Shown piece after piece: positions 8,334 to 18,510 of a stretch of DNA of 64,000 nt; the stretch's first letter is position 1; each line of letters starts with the position of its first letter. Below the pieces are notes generated by a model. The model ran no database searches. It saw only the letters and a list, made by a program, of their open reading frames with translations, and was not told the DNA's origin. Source of the DNA: an uncultured Clostridia bacterium (GTDB lineage: Bacteria > Bacillota > Clostridia > TANB77 > CAG-508); assembly GCA_947385375.1 (NCBI GenBank), contig CANDKR010000001.1, forward strand, positions 152,542-216,541. Reading direction: 5' to 3'. The translations under genes were made by a program, and so were the position numbers.

Positions 8334-9113
8334 CTATTTTACTAAGCTCAAAATTTTATCACTTATACCTGCACATATTCCCATAAACATTGTAAATATT
8401 GTATTACCTGGTATAAAGATACATACAATAGCTCCTGCTACTAAAAAAGGTCCAAATGGTATATATTCATCTTCTGACTTTAGGAAAACTCCCCTTACTA
8501 TTAAAATTACAATTGCAAAAACTGAAGCTATAAAAAATGATAACAAAGAAATCTCAGCAATACTACTCATACCAAAGAATAAACCAATTGCTGCCATAAA
8601 CTTAACATCTCCAAGTCCCATTGCCTCTTTACCAGCAATTAGTCCACCAAGCAAAGTTATAGCTCCGAAAATTGCTGCACCTGTAATCATACCAAGCAAC
8701 ATATCTTTTGCAATGTTTAAGTTATTTATACCATATACAAAAGTAAATATAATACCTACTTCAAATATCGTCATATTTAATCTGTTTGGCAAAATTCTAT
8801 GTTTATAATCTATAACAAAAGACGATATTAACATTGGTGTTAAAACTAAGAATTTTATTAAGTCTAAGTTCTTTACAAAAGTTTGATTTATCCCATATTT
8901 GTATAAAAGTGCAACATATACGCATACAATGGCTAACATCATTATATATGTGCCTTTTATATTTCCTGCTTTATTTTCTTTAAAATATTCCTTGCTAAAA
9001 ATCGGTTTTTCTTGTGGTAATCGTAAATTACACCAAGCCATAAATTTTCCTACAATACAACCGATAGCTGCAAGACCTAAATACATCATTATATGAATAT
9101 TATTAAAATACAT
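8334..9113 (-). CDS. A24 family prepilin peptidase-like membrane protease
   Basis: 259 residues with about eight membrane segments. The two catalytic aspartates of the aspartic prepilin peptidases are visible: D in FVIDYKHRILPNRLN and D in the GLGDVKFM (GxGD) motif. It would cleave type IV prepilin-like signal peptides at the membrane. The cysteine pairs of the N-terminal methylase zinc site are absent, as in short TadV/ComC variants. A pilin-like candidate is encoded at 10472-11029. Adjacent to pepP and the YqeG-like gene in one run of minus-strand genes. Confidence 0.88.
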   Translation of the reverse strand: MYFNNIHIMMYLGLAAIGCIVGKFMAWCNLRLPQEKPIFSKEYFKENKAGNIKGTYIMMLAIVCVYVALLYKYGINQTFVKNLDLIKFLVLTPMLISSFVIDYKHRILPNRLNMTIFEVGIIFTFVYGINNLNIAKDMLLGMITGAAIFGAITLLGGLIAGKEAMGLGDVKFMAAIGLFFGMSSIAEISLLSFFIASVFAIVILIVRGVFLKSEDEYIPFGPFLVAGAIVCIFIPGNTIFTMFMGICAGISDKILSLVK

Positions 9114-9121
9114 TTCTACCC

Positions 9122-9622
9122 CTATTTTCTCATTTGTTTCTTCAAATAATTATTTTTTATTTTTTCTTCAATTGGTCTTTTCCATTTTGTAACAAGTAAA
9201 TCTTTTTCATTAATTGGTTCGACCAAAATAGGAAAAATTTTACATCTATTTGCTCCAATCACATCTGTAAAAATTTGATCACCTACTGCCGCAATATTAT
9301 CCACTGGTAAATCTAATTTGTCTATTGCTTTTTTGAAACCTCTTTTTAGTGGTTTAGTTCCAAAATAAATATATTCAATTCCAAGTGCATTTGCTACATT
9401 TCTTACTTTGTCTACTTTATTACTATTAGATAAAATAATAGTCTTAATGCCAGCTTTTTTTATGTTTGTATGCCAATCTTCTAGACCTTCTAAAAAATTT
9501 CTATCATAATCTATAAGCGTATTATCTACATCAAGTATCAAAGCTTTAATATTATTTTCTTTTAGAAAATCTATATCTAAATCTGTAATTTTTTTACAAT
9601 AATGTTTTGGATATAAAATCAT
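9122..9622 (-). CDS. YqeG family HAD IIIA-type phosphatase
   Basis: 166 residues. HAD motif I is ALILDVDNTLIDY, motif II is IILSNS, the lysine of motif III is in the FGTKPLKRGF region, and the final GDQIFTDVIGANR carries the motif IV acid. YqeG-type proteins are conserved in Firmicutes; some act on phosphatidylglycerophosphate, but the substrate is not deducible here. Eight bases separate it from the prepilin peptidase gene downstream. Confidence 0.88.
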   Translation of the reverse strand: MILYPKHYCKKITDLDIDFLKENNIKALILDVDNTLIDYDRNFLEGLEDWHTNIKKAGIKTIILSNSNKVDKVRNVANALGIEYIYFGTKPLKRGFKKAIDKLDLPVDNIAAVGDQIFTDVIGANRCKIFPILVEPINEKDLLVTKWKRPIEEKIKNNYLKKQMRK

Positions 9623-9685
9623 TTTTCCCTACCTTTTCCACTCTATATTATCAAATTTGAAAAGGTTTTGTCAATGAAATTAACC

Positions 9686-10349
9686 TTATTTGCAAAATAT
9701 ATGCTTACCAATTGTTATTACTTGAGGTCTACTCCAAATCCATTTTGAAGTTGCAGTATCTGGATTAAAATAATATATACAACCGTGAAGTTGGATCCCA
9801 GCCATTTATTGCGTCTTGCGCTGCCTTTCTTGCAGTTGCATCTGGTGTTAAATTTATTTGTCCATCACTTACTGCAGTATATGCTCCGTTTTGATAAATT
9901 ACTCCTGAAACAGTATTCGGAAATTTCGAATTTGCAACTCTGTTAAGTACAGTTGCTGCAACCGCTACCTGTCCTCGATACTCTTCTCCTCTTGCCTCTC
10001 CATAAATTAATTTACTAAGTAAATTCAAATTGCTATTATTCGCAGTAACAGTTCCTCCTCCTGAACCACCACTAGAACTTTGTATACCAAGTGCAGATAA
10101 AGTTTTTTCACCTGCTACACCATCAGCTGTTAGTCCGTTCTTTCTTTGGAAAGCTTTTACTGCTTCTACTGTTTTTGAACCATAGACGCCATCAATACTA
10201 CCTGAATAAAATCCCCATGACTTTAATTTACTCTGAATTTGTTTTACCTCTTCTCCACTTGAGCCAAATTTTGAAGTTGCAAAAGTAGTGTAGAAAATAC
10301 CTCCAAGTAAAATAACTGCTATTATAAATAAAATAAAAAACTTTTTCAT
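9686..10349 (-). CDS. sleB: spore cortex-lytic enzyme SleB, one recoding site
   Basis: Lytic transglycosylase that degrades spore cortex peptidoglycan at germination. 220 residues: signal peptide (residues 1-25), a peptidoglycan-binding domain (FGSSGEEVKQIQSKLKSWG to about 90), a Gly/Ser linker, then the hydrolase domain with LIYGEARGE and AVAATVLNRV. The in-frame CGG at 9783-9785 (TCA-C-GGT) must be skipped to give the family C-terminus: SGCIYYFNPDTATSKWIW followed by ITIGKHIF. Unshifted, it ends six residues later. AAGGAGA lies upstream of the ATG. It fits functionally with the ger operon in this window. Confidence 0.93.
9783..9785 (-). other. +1 recoding site, sleB (TCA-C-GGT)
   Basis: In-frame CGG after TCA. 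Skipping the C gives Ser-Gly-Cys-Ile-Tyr-Tyr-Phe-Asn-Pro, the conserved end of the SleB catalytic domain. Confidence 0.92.
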
Positions 10350-10407
10350 ATCTTAAAATCTCCTTTTTAAGATATTTTTGGCAAAATTTACAATTTTATA
10401 CATGTAC

Positions 10408-10440
10408 AAAAAAGACACCAAAACTTAAAGTCTTGGTATC
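10408..10440 (-). terminator. rho-independent terminator upstream of sleB
   Basis: On the minus strand GATACCAAGAC and GTTTTGGTGTC form a stem followed by TTTTTT. It ends transcription from the 10472-11029 gene before sleB. Confidence 0.8.
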
Positions 10441-10471
10441 TTTCTTTTATTAGGAAAAATTATGTTTTAAA

Positions 10472-11029
10472 TTAAATTTCTTGCTCAAAATTAAGAGCAC
10501 CAATTTCCTCAATTTCTCCATCTGAATCTTTATAATATAAATTGTAATTTTCACCTTCTACTTTTATAAAGAAATAATCCTTACTATCTTCGGCATTTTC
10601 TCCTTTTCCGTAACTTGTAATATCTCTTTTAAAGTTTTCTATTTTAATATAATAACAGTTTTCTTCGCCTTTTAAATCTTCAATATACACAGTCTCAGTT
10701 GGCACTTCTTCTAAATTAATATTGCCATCTTCTTTAATAGGTTGACCTTTTAAATAAGCAATAACTTTTTCTTTTGTAAAAAACTCCTCTACCTTACTTT
10801 TTCCATCTGTAGTTGATTTATTATAAGCTTCTAAATATTTTTGTGTTATTATAAAATTTATTTCTTCTAATACTTCTGTTTTATCATACTTTTCTTGGTC
10901 ACTAGTAGCTTTTCTAATAAGTCCATCTGACCTAGTTATTAATCTATGTGCAACTACTGCAATTACTATTACTGCGACTATTAAAATTATTAATGTTGTA
11001 ATTACTTTTCCTTCGTTATTTTTCATCAT
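10472..11029 (-). CDS. single-pass membrane protein, pilin-like, function unknown
   Basis: 185 residues with a short basic and polar N-terminus (MMKNNEGK) and one strong hydrophobic helix (about residues 9-27), then a hydrophilic mixed alpha/beta region rich in Glu and Lys. The N-terminal arrangement resembles type IV pilin-like proteins, and a prepilin peptidase gene lies 1.4 kb away. A clean glycine-plus-glutamate processing site is not evident, so the assignment is tentative. A GGAGA-type site precedes the start. A terminator follows, and dnaE lies upstream after 56 bases. Confidence 0.7.
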   Translation of the reverse strand: MMKNNEGKVITTLIILIVAVIVIAVVAHRLITRSDGLIRKATSDQEKYDKTEVLEEINFIITQKYLEAYNKSTTDGKSKVEEFFTKEKVIAYLKGQPIKEDGNINLEEVPTETVYIEDLKGEENCYYIKIENFKRDITSYGKGENAEDSKDYFFIKVEGENYNLYYKDSDGEIEEIGALNFEQEI

Positions 11030-11085
11030 CTTCTCCTAAATACATTTTCATTGTATATATTTTTTATCTTTTTGTCAAACATTTT

Positions 11086-14000
11086 TTACACAATTTCAAT
11101 ATTTTCTTCTCCAGCAATCTCTTTAAAAGCTGTCACTATTTTGTCATTTGCAAAAATTGCTCCACACGGTTTTACTTCTTCTCCCTCTTTTACAGCAATT
11201 TTCACATTTACTCTATCACCTGAGAAAAATCTTATTGCTCCACGAAGTTTTACTTTTTTAGGCTCATCAAAATTAGTAATATTAACTATAATTGTTTTTA
11301 TAGAATTATTGATTGGTACTTCCTCTTTGTCATTTAACTCACTTATTTTTGAAGCAACAATCTTTACTGGTTCATCTTCTCTAATGCTAATTCTACCTTC
11401 TATCAAAACAACACTATCCTCGACTAATAAACTATTTGACCTAGTATATACACTATCAAATACAATTACCTCTACTTGTCCGTGCAAATCTTCAACTGTA
11501 ACAAATCCCATTATGGTATTATTCTTCGTAAATTTCTTTTTTATTTTACTTATAATTCCAGCATATTTTACAGGTTGTCCATCTCTATATTTTTTACTAT
11601 AACCAGTTTCTGCAATTTCATCATTAATTTCAAGCATTGTCAAGGAGTTTATATTTGATTGTTTTTCAATATAGACCTTATATTTATCCAAAGGGTGACC
11701 TGAAATATATAGCCCAAGCATATCTTTTTCCATGCTTAATAAATCCTTCATATCCATTTCAGGCATTTCTGTAAATAGATATTTTGAAGTTTCTTTTACT
11801 TCTTCTGTTTCTGACATAATATCAAACATTGATACTTGATTTTCCATAGCATTTCTAGCAGTTTGGTTTATACTATCAATTATACTTTCGAAAGAAGCTA
11901 AAAGTGTTGCTCTATTTTTCCCTAAATTATCAAAACAACCTGCTTTAATTAAACTCTCAATACATTTCTTATTAACAGTCTCATCTTTAATCCTCTCACA
12001 AAAAGAAGTAAAATTCTCAAACTTACCATTTTTATTTCTCTCTGCAACTATTGCATCAACTGCACCTATACCAACATTTTTGATAGTTCCAAGTCCAAAA
12101 CGAATTTTATTGTCTGATACTGTAAATCTAGTTTCACTCTCATTAATATCAGGTTTTAAAATCTCAATATTTAAGTTTTTACACTCATCTATATATATTG
12201 GAATTTTATCTAAATTACCTAAAAAACTATTTAAAGTTGCAGCCATTAATTCTTCTTTATAATAAGCTTTTAAATATGCTGTTCTATATGATACTACAGC
12301 GTATGCTGCTGCGTGTGATTTGTTAAAAGCATATTTTGCAAATTCAGCCATTTCATCAAAAATTTTATTTGCTGAATTTTCGTCAATCCCATTTCTAACG
12401 CAACCAGGAACTACAATATTTCCATCTTCATCTAATTGCCCATTAATAAATACATCTCGCTCTTTTGCCATTACATCAAGTTTTTTCTTACCCATAGCAC
12501 GACGCACTAAATCAGCTCTACCTAGCGAATAGCCCGCCAAGTCTCTAACAATTTGCATAACTTGCTCTTGATAAACCATACAGCCATAAGTTACATTTAA
12601 TATTGGCTCTAATGCAGGGTGCGTATACTCATTATGACCCGGATAAAGTTTTCCTTTAATATATCTTGGAATTTGATCCATTGGTCCGTGGTCTATACAA
12701 AGATACACCTGCAATCAAATCTTCTAAACAGTCTGGTTTAAGTTCTTTCATAAATGAAGTCATTCCGGCACTTTCAAATTGGAATATCCCATAAGTTTTG
12801 CCTTCTTGCCAAAGTTTATAAACTTCTGGATCATTCATTTCACTATCAAACTCAACATCTATGCCTCTATTTTGTTTTACTAGTTTTTTGCAATCTTCAA
12901 TAACAGTTAAAGTTCTAAGCCCTAAAAAGTCCATTTTTAATAAACCTAATTGTTCAAGAAGTGTCATAGTATATTCTGCAACTACGTTTCCATCATTTAC
13001 ATATAAAGGTACATAAGTATCTACTGGGTCTTTAGTTATAACAACACCACAAGCATGTGTTGAGGCATTTCTAGGCATTCCTTCTAAACCTCTTGCAAGG
13101 TCAATAATCCTTCTTGTTGTTTCATCTGTTTCATATAAATCCTTTAATTCTCTATTTTGTTCTAATGCTTTATCTAAGGTCATATGAATTTCAAACGGTA
13201 TCATTTTTGCTATTTTGTCAACTTCATTATATGGTACATCAAGTACACGCCCAACATCTCTTATAACACTCTTTGCTGACATAGTACCAAAAGTAATAAT
13301 CTGTGAAACATGGTCTGCGCCATATTTTCTTGCCACATATTCAATTACTTCTCCTCTTCTTTCATAGCAAAAATCCACATCAAAATCAGGCATACTAACT
13401 CTTTCAGGATTTAAAAATCTTTCAAAAAGTAGTTGATATTTAATTGGGTCTATATCTGTTATTCCTATTGCATAAGCAAGTATTGAACCTGCACCAGAAC
13501 CACGACCGTGGTCCAACTGCAATTCCTACTGATTTTGCATAATGAATAAAATCCCAAACAATTAGATAATAATCTACATACCCCATTTTCTCTATTACAT
13601 TAAATTCATATTCTGCCCTATCTAAAACCTCTTTACTTGGATTTTCTCCATATCTTTCACGAATACCATCATCACATAATTTTTTGAAATATGCACTATG
13701 TGTTTCAAACTCTGAAGGTACATCATAGTTTGGAAGTTTAGTAACACCAAATTCAAATTCAAAATTACATTTTTCTGCTATTTTTACTGTGTTTTCAATA
13801 GCTTCTGGAACATTAGAAAAATAGTCTGCCATTTCTTCAGGCGTTTTTACATAAAATTCATCTGTCTCAAAGCGCATTCTATCTTCATCAGTCATTTTTT
13901 TACCAGTTTGTATACAAAGTAAAATTTCGTGATTATAGCTATCTTCTTGTTTCAAATAATGTGCATCATTCGTAGCTACAAGTGGTATATCTAACTCCCT

Positions 14001-14579
14001 AGATAATGCAATCAATTTTTGATTAACTAAAACTTGCTTAGATAGTCCATTATTTTGAAGTTCTAAATAGTAATCATCTTTAAATACTCTTTTAAACCAT
14101 AAAGCAATATCTTTTGCCTTTTCCATATTGTCACTAAGAATAGCTTGATTTACGCTACCTGCCAAACAAGCACTAAGTGCAATAAGCCCCTCACTATACT
14201 CCTCTAGGATTTCTAAATCTATACGTGGTTTATAATAATATCCCTCTGTAAAAGAAAGTGAAACAAGCTTAATTAAATTTTGATATCCAATATTATTTTT
14301 TGCTAGCAAAATTAAGTGAGAATATCTATCATCAATCCCACTTTCTTTCTGCAACCTACTACGTGGTGCAACATATACTTCACAACCAATTATCGGCTTT
14401 ATTCCTTCTTTTTGACAAGCCTGAAAAAAGCTAACTGCTCCAAACATAACACCATGATCTGTAAGTGCAATCGCTTTCATTCCAAGCTCTTTTGCCCTCT
14501 TAGGTAATTCTTCAATTCTACACATACCATCTAATAAACTATACTCACTATGGACGTGTAAATGTACAAAATTAGCCAT
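11086..14579 (-). CDS. dnaE: DNA polymerase III subunit alpha (DnaE type), two recoding sites
   Basis: Replicative DNA polymerase catalytic subunit, 1163 residues when two in-frame CGG triplets are skipped (13506-13508 CCA-C-GGT; 12686-12688 CCA-C-GGA). The N-terminal PHP domain (FVHLHVHSEYSLLDG) is in the first segment. The palm with VGPGRGSGAGS and the catalytic PDFDVDF aspartates is in the second. The fingers (SLYRPGPMDQIP, GCMVYQEQ), helix-hairpin-helix and OB domains are in the third. The break points fall exactly on the two glycine motifs, so the intact enzyme needs both shifts on one mRNA. It is an essential gene in Firmicutes. Ten bases separate it from the upstream S4 gene. Confidence 0.95.
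12686..12688 (-). other. +1 recoding site, dnaE second site (CCA-C-GGA)
   Basis: In-frame CGG after CCA. Skipping the C gives the invariant SLYRPGPM motif of DnaE polymerases. Confidence 0.95.
13506..13508 (-). other. +1 recoding site, dnaE first site (CCA-C-GGT)
   Basis: In-frame CGG after CCA. Skipping the C gives the invariant VGPGRGSGAGS motif. Unshifted reading gives RSWFWCRF and stops soon after. Confidence 0.95.
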
Positions 14580-14588
14580 ATCTTTCCC

Positions 14589-14822
14589 CTATAATAACTT
14601 AATTACTTCTCCATTTATTTTATTAGAAGTAGGCACTTGCAATACTTCAAACTTAGACACTTTGTCTCCAAATTTAATTTCTATCACATCACCTATTTTT
14701 ACTTCATAACTTGGTTTTACCTGTTTGCCATTAACAGATACTCTACCACTATCTGCTGCTTCATTTGCAACAGTTCTACGTTTTATAACTCTACTTAATT
14801 TTAAAAATTTATCTAATCTCAT
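14589..14822 (-). CDS. S4-domain RNA-binding protein (RqcP/YabO-like)
   Basis: 77 residues that are essentially one S4 domain: MRLDKFLKLSRVIKRRTVANE, then SGRVSVNGKQVKPSYEVKIGD and an IEIKFG strand. The size matches RqcP/Hsp15-type proteins, which bind 50S subunits with P-site tRNA in ribosome-associated quality control. An S4 protein of another role cannot be excluded. An AGGAG-type site precedes the ATG. It is directly upstream of dnaE. Confidence 0.82.
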   Translation of the reverse strand: MRLDKFLKLSRVIKRRTVANEAADSGRVSVNGKQVKPSYEVKIGDVIEIKFGDKVSKFEVLQVPTSNKINGEVIKLL

Positions 14823-14891
14823 TTTTTCTCCTTTTGTATTTCTAAAAATAAGATATCACGAATTAGTATATAAATCAAGTAACTAACTAAA

Positions 14892-14920
14892 TAAAACTTG
14901 CAAATTATTTGCAAGTTTTA
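14892..14920 (-). terminator. terminator after the RelQ-like gene
   Basis: AAAACTTGCAAA and TTTGCAAGTTTT form a 12-bp stem with a short loop immediately 3' of the gene. Confidence 0.8.
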
Positions 14921-15673
14921 TTATTTATGACTTTGTTTTTTACTTCCTTGATTCATTAATAGTACTTTTTCAAATTTCTCTATTAATTTAACCCTATCTC
15001 CATTATTCATTACATTAGTATTATTTGTTAGCTGTTGCATTGTAGCTTCTCCAAGTTTTGACATCTTATTATCAACTTGATTTATCATGTGCGCACAACT
15101 AACAAGCTCTTTAGATATATTTTTCGGAACTTCGTTCTCATATTTGTATTTTATCTTATGTTCTAAGCTTGCCCAGAAATCTTGAGCAATAGTTCTAATT
15201 TGTATTTCAACTTTTACATCCACTGAACCATTAGAAAAGTTTACTGGCACTAAAACTATCAAATGATAACTTGAATAACCTGTTGGCTTAGGATGTTTTA
15301 TATAATCCTTTGTTTCTATTACTTTCAAATCTTCTGATTTTTCAAACATTTCTACCATTCTATAAATATCTGGTATAAATGAACAAACAATACGAATTCC
15401 TGCTACGTCATTTATATAATTTATCATATTGTTATAAGTAATATCTAAACCTTTTCTTTGCATTTTTTTAATAATGCTTTCAGGTGTTTTTATTCTTGTT
15501 TTTATATGTTCTATTGGGTTATATTTATATAAAGTTTGAAATTCATCACTATAAATATTTACACGTGTTTCGAATTTTTTTAATGCTGACTTATACATAA
15601 GCATAATTTTTTTGAATTCCGCAGTACCATTTTGTATATCTTCTAAATTAATAATTACTCCTCGGTTCTTCAA
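14921..15673 (-). CDS. small (p)ppGpp synthetase, RelQ/YjbM type
   Basis: Transfers pyrophosphate from ATP to GTP/GDP to make the alarmone (p)ppGpp. 250 residues comprising only a RelA/SpoT synthetase domain without the HD hydrolase, TGS or ACT domains of long Rel proteins. Family motifs visible include RIKTPESIIKKMQRKG, INDVAGIRIVCSF, DYIKHPKPTGYSSYH, VEIQIRTIAQDFWASLEHKIKYK (quoted in part). The C-terminal helix is shorter than average. A GGAGG site precedes the start. Terminated by the hairpin at 14892-14920. Confidence 0.93.
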   Translation of the reverse strand: MKNRGVIINLEDIQNGTAEFKKIMLMYKSALKKFETRVNIYSDEFQTLYKYNPIEHIKTRIKTPESIIKKMQRKGLDITYNNMINYINDVAGIRIVCSFIPDIYRMVEMFEKSEDLKVIETKDYIKHPKPTGYSSYHLIVLVPVNFSNGSVDVKVEIQIRTIAQDFWASLEHKIKYKYENEVPKNISKELVSCAHMINQVDNKMSKLGEATMQQLTNNTNVMNNGDRVKLIEKFEKVLLMNQGSKKQSHK

Positions 15674-15791
15674 TAAAACTACCTCCTTTGACTACATTAA
15701 CATCATACCTATAAATTATTAACTGTATATTAAAATTATGTGAATTCTATGTGAATTTGCTTTAGTTTGATGTTTCTAAAATACACAGCTT

Positions 15792-16275
15792 TTATCTATG
15801 ATAAGTTTCATTTTTTTGTATTTTAAACGCTCTAAAAATTTGCTCTAATAAAAATACTCTTATTAGTTGATGTGGAAAAGTCATTTTTGAAAAACAAACT
15901 TTTTCTTTTGATAAGTTTAGTAATTCCTGCGATATTCCAAGACTTCCTCCGATTACAAAAGTTATAGAACTATTGTAATTTACAGAAATGTCTTCAATTT
16001 TTTTAGAAAACTCTTCTGATGAAAGCTCTTTTCCTTTAAGGTCTAAGCATATCAAATAAGTATCTTTAGGAATTTTTGCAATCATTGCTTTTCCTTCTTT
16101 GTCCTTTATAGAAGTAGCTACGCTGTCGCTTAGCTTGTCTGGCAATTTTTCATCAGGAACTTCTATAATATTCAAATTACAATATTTTGATAATCTCTTA
16201 GAATACTCATCAATTGCGTCTTTCAAATACTTTTCTTTTATTTTTCCGTGAACAAATTACGTTTATTGTTAGCAT
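15792..16275 (-). CDS. rlmH: 23S rRNA (pseudouridine1915-N3)-methyltransferase RlmH, one recoding site
   Basis: SPOUT-type methyltransferase of 160 residues, normal length. The start is ATG 16275 (GGGGAAAG upstream), giving MLTINVICSGKIKEKYLKDAI. The in-frame CGG at 16246-16248 (TCA-C-GGA, tenth codon) must be skipped to join the first nine codons to the rest. The C-terminal knot contains FVIGGSLGIS, and the MTFPHQLIRVFLLEQ region is conserved. Without the shift only a nonsense peptide is made, or translation must start internally and lose the first beta strand. Confidence 0.93.
16246..16248 (-). other. +1 recoding site, rlmH (TCA-C-GGA)
   Basis: In-frame CGG at codon 10. Skipping the C gives Ser-Gly-Lys-Ile-Lys-Glu-Lys-Tyr, matching the family's VGKLKEKY motif. 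Confidence 0.93.
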
Positions 16276-16339
16276 AAACTTTCCCCATTTCCATTTACAC
16301 TTTATCATACTTTTAGTTTTTTTTCAATGAATAAGACTG

Positions 16340-16370
16340 AAAAAAGATGCCTATTTTAGACATCTTTAAA
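16340..16370 (-). terminator. terminator after the Asn/Thr-rich gene
   Basis: On the minus strand AAAGATG and CATCTTT flank an A/T-rich loop and are followed by six T. Confidence 0.75.
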
Positions 16371-16375
16371 AGTTT

Positions 16376-17035
16376 TTACATCATTCCCATATATCTTGGA
16401 TCATAATAATTGGGCATTCCATTATTCATCATATTGCAAGAACGACAACCACCACTTGGTCTTGATAATAATTGTTTTATAATTATTATTTTAATTAAAT
16501 CTTTAAGTAATTGATTATCATTATTAGAATTTTGAACACTTGTAGTAGTAACTGTTCCAGACATATTTGTAGTAGTATTTGTATTAGTCTGTCTTGTACT
16601 ATTGTTAGTAGCGCTTGATGTTCTTGCCGTTCCTTGTGACACAGTATCATCACTAGCATTAAATTCAGTTACAGTATTTGTACTAGTTAAGCTAGAAACA
16701 TCACCTTGAACAATGTTGAAAACTGTATCTACCATATTGTTTAAATTATCCTCTGTATAGTATGGATAATTATTATTTGCAATAACTCTACTTGCAACTG
16801 GATCAATTATTTTATAGACCTGAGGATACATATTAGCTACATTATTTGAATGATTTGCATTATAGTTCATACCATAACAACCTTGCATCATATTATTAGG
16901 CATTGTACTATTAGCTAACGTATTACTTGGCATTACATTATAGCCATTCATCTCTGGATATTGATATGTACTATTTTGTGGTTGACTATAAAAAAAAGCG
17001 TCTCTCATATAATCATTGTTATTTTGATAAAACAT
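16376..17035 (-). CDS. Asn/Thr/Ser-rich protein of unknown function
   Basis: 219 residues without signal peptide or membrane helix. The N-terminal third is rich in Asn, Tyr and Met, residues about 110-165 are a low-complexity Thr/Ser/Asn tract, and a hydrophobic helix (LLKDLIKIIIIKQLL) precedes a CRSC motif and a Met/Asn/Tyr-rich end. The segment YPQVYKIIDPVASRVI resembles short motifs of clostridial spore-associated proteins, so a coat role is possible but unproven. GGAGG precedes the ATG, and a strong terminator follows. Encoded downstream of murD. Confidence 0.75.
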   Translation of the reverse strand: MFYQNNNDYMRDAFFYSQPQNSTYQYPEMNGYNVMPSNTLANSTMPNNMMQGCYGMNYNANHSNNVANMYPQVYKIIDPVASRVIANNNYPYYTEDNLNNMVDTVFNIVQGDVSSLTSTNTVTEFNASDDTVSQGTARTSSATNNSTRQTNTNTTTNMSGTVTTTSVQNSNNDNQLLKDLIKIIIIKQLLSRPSGGCRSCNMMNNGMPNYYDPRYMGMM

Positions 17036-17087
17036 AAATTTTACCTCCTTAACAACATTATATGAAAGACTTTATAAATATGTTACT

Positions 17088-18501
17088 TTATTTTACAATT
17101 TCATTTACTAGCCCTTTGAAAATATCTCCTCTTTCTTCATAATCTTCAAAACTATCAAGTGGAGAACTTGCTGGAGAAAATAAAACTACATCTCCTCTTT
17201 CTGCTATCTTATTTGCAATATATACAGCTTCATATAAAGTAGAACCTTTATATATATCTATTTCCTTTTTAGCACCTACTAAAGCTGTTTCAATCGCCTC
17301 TTCTATCCTACTAGAAGTCTGGCTAAGTAAAATCGCTGATTTGCAATTTTTTACAATTTCCCTGCCAAGTTCAGTATAATCAAATTTCTTATCATATCCG
17401 CCTGCAATTAAAATTATATCTTTGTTAGGGAAAGCATTTAAACAAGCTTTTGTTCTGCTTGGGAACTCACTAGAAGAATCATTGTACCAAAAAATTCCAT
17501 TAGGAAGTTCTTTAACAAGTTCAAGCCTATGAGTAACTCCGACTAAATTCCTCTATTGCAGAAATTTGTGTTTCTATATCTACTAACTCTTTAGTAGCAC
17601 AAATTGCTGCTGCAATATTCTCATAATTGTGCTTTCCTCTAATTATAGTTTTTTTACAATCAAATACATGACGTCTTAAACCATTTTCGCAAATCTTAAT
17701 AACTTCACCATCTACCATATAACCATTAGGGATTTTTTCTGTACTACTATAAAAAACAACATTTCCAATTGCTTCAATAGCAATATCTCTATTTTTCTCC
17801 CAGTCATAATTTAAAATCAAAGTATCTTCTGGTGTTTGGTTTATAAAAATATTTTTAATTGCGTCAACATATTCTTCAAAAGAAGAATGTATTTTTATAT
17901 GTGTGTCTGAAATACTAGTAATAACTGAAATATTAGGACTTATCTTCATATTCATTAATTGGAAACTGCTAAGTTCCAAAACTACTATATCCTCTGGCTT
18001 AATATCATAAATTTTAGTAAATAAAGGATTTCCATTATTACCACCTAAATAACAATTATATCCTGCTTTCTTTAGTATGTTGTAAATCAAATTCGCAGTA
18101 GTTGTTTTACCATCACTACCAGTAACACCAATTATCTTACAAGGGCAAAGCTCCATAAACATTTCAACTTCAGTAGTAATAATAGCCCCACGTTTTGCTT
18201 CTCTTATCAAATCCTCGTGAGTTGGAAGCATACTTGGAGAACGGAAAATCACATCAAACTCATCAAGTTCATCTAAATAGTCTTCTCCAAAATAATATTC
18301 CATACCGTAATTGATTATTTTGTACATAACATTATTATCTATATATTCTGCTTCTTTTCTTTCAAATATAGTTACATTTGCACCAACATCATATAAATAA
18401 TCTATAAGTGGAATATTGCTAACGCCAAGACCAATAAGGGCTACACTGCGCCCTTTTAGATATGTATTAAATTCAATTAATTTTCCATTAACATATCCCA
18501 T
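17088..18501 (-). CDS. murD: UDP-N-acetylmuramoylalanine-D-glutamate ligase MurD, one recoding site
   Basis: Adds D-Glu to UDP-MurNAc-L-Ala in peptidoglycan synthesis (cytosol). 470 residues after recoding. The N-terminal nucleotide-sugar domain contains SVALIGLGVSNIPLI. The ATP-binding P-loop is GVTGSDGKTTT, and the central domain ends with GKHNYENIAAA. The in-frame CGG at 17539-17541 (AGT-C-GGA, codon 321) must be skipped to enter the C-terminal ligase domain: EEFSGVTHRLELV, WYNDSSSEFPS, LIAGGYDKKFD. Unshifted, it ends four residues later without that domain. It follows the nucleotide kinase gene by 9 bases. Essential in peptidoglycan-containing bacteria. Confidence 0.95.
17539..17541 (-). 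other. +1 recoding site, murD (AGT-C-GGA)
   Basis: In-frame CGG after AGT. Skipping the C gives FSGVTHRLE, the conserved entry to the MurD C-terminal domain (G-x-x-HR-x-E). Confidence 0.95.
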
Positions 18502-18510
18502 AAAAACCTC

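Noticed and set aside
10990..11029. Canonical type IV prepilin cleavage site in the 10472-11029 product
   Set aside because: There is a hydrophobic helix after a short polar N-terminus, but the glycine followed by a glutamate five residues later is not there, so it is only called pilin-like.
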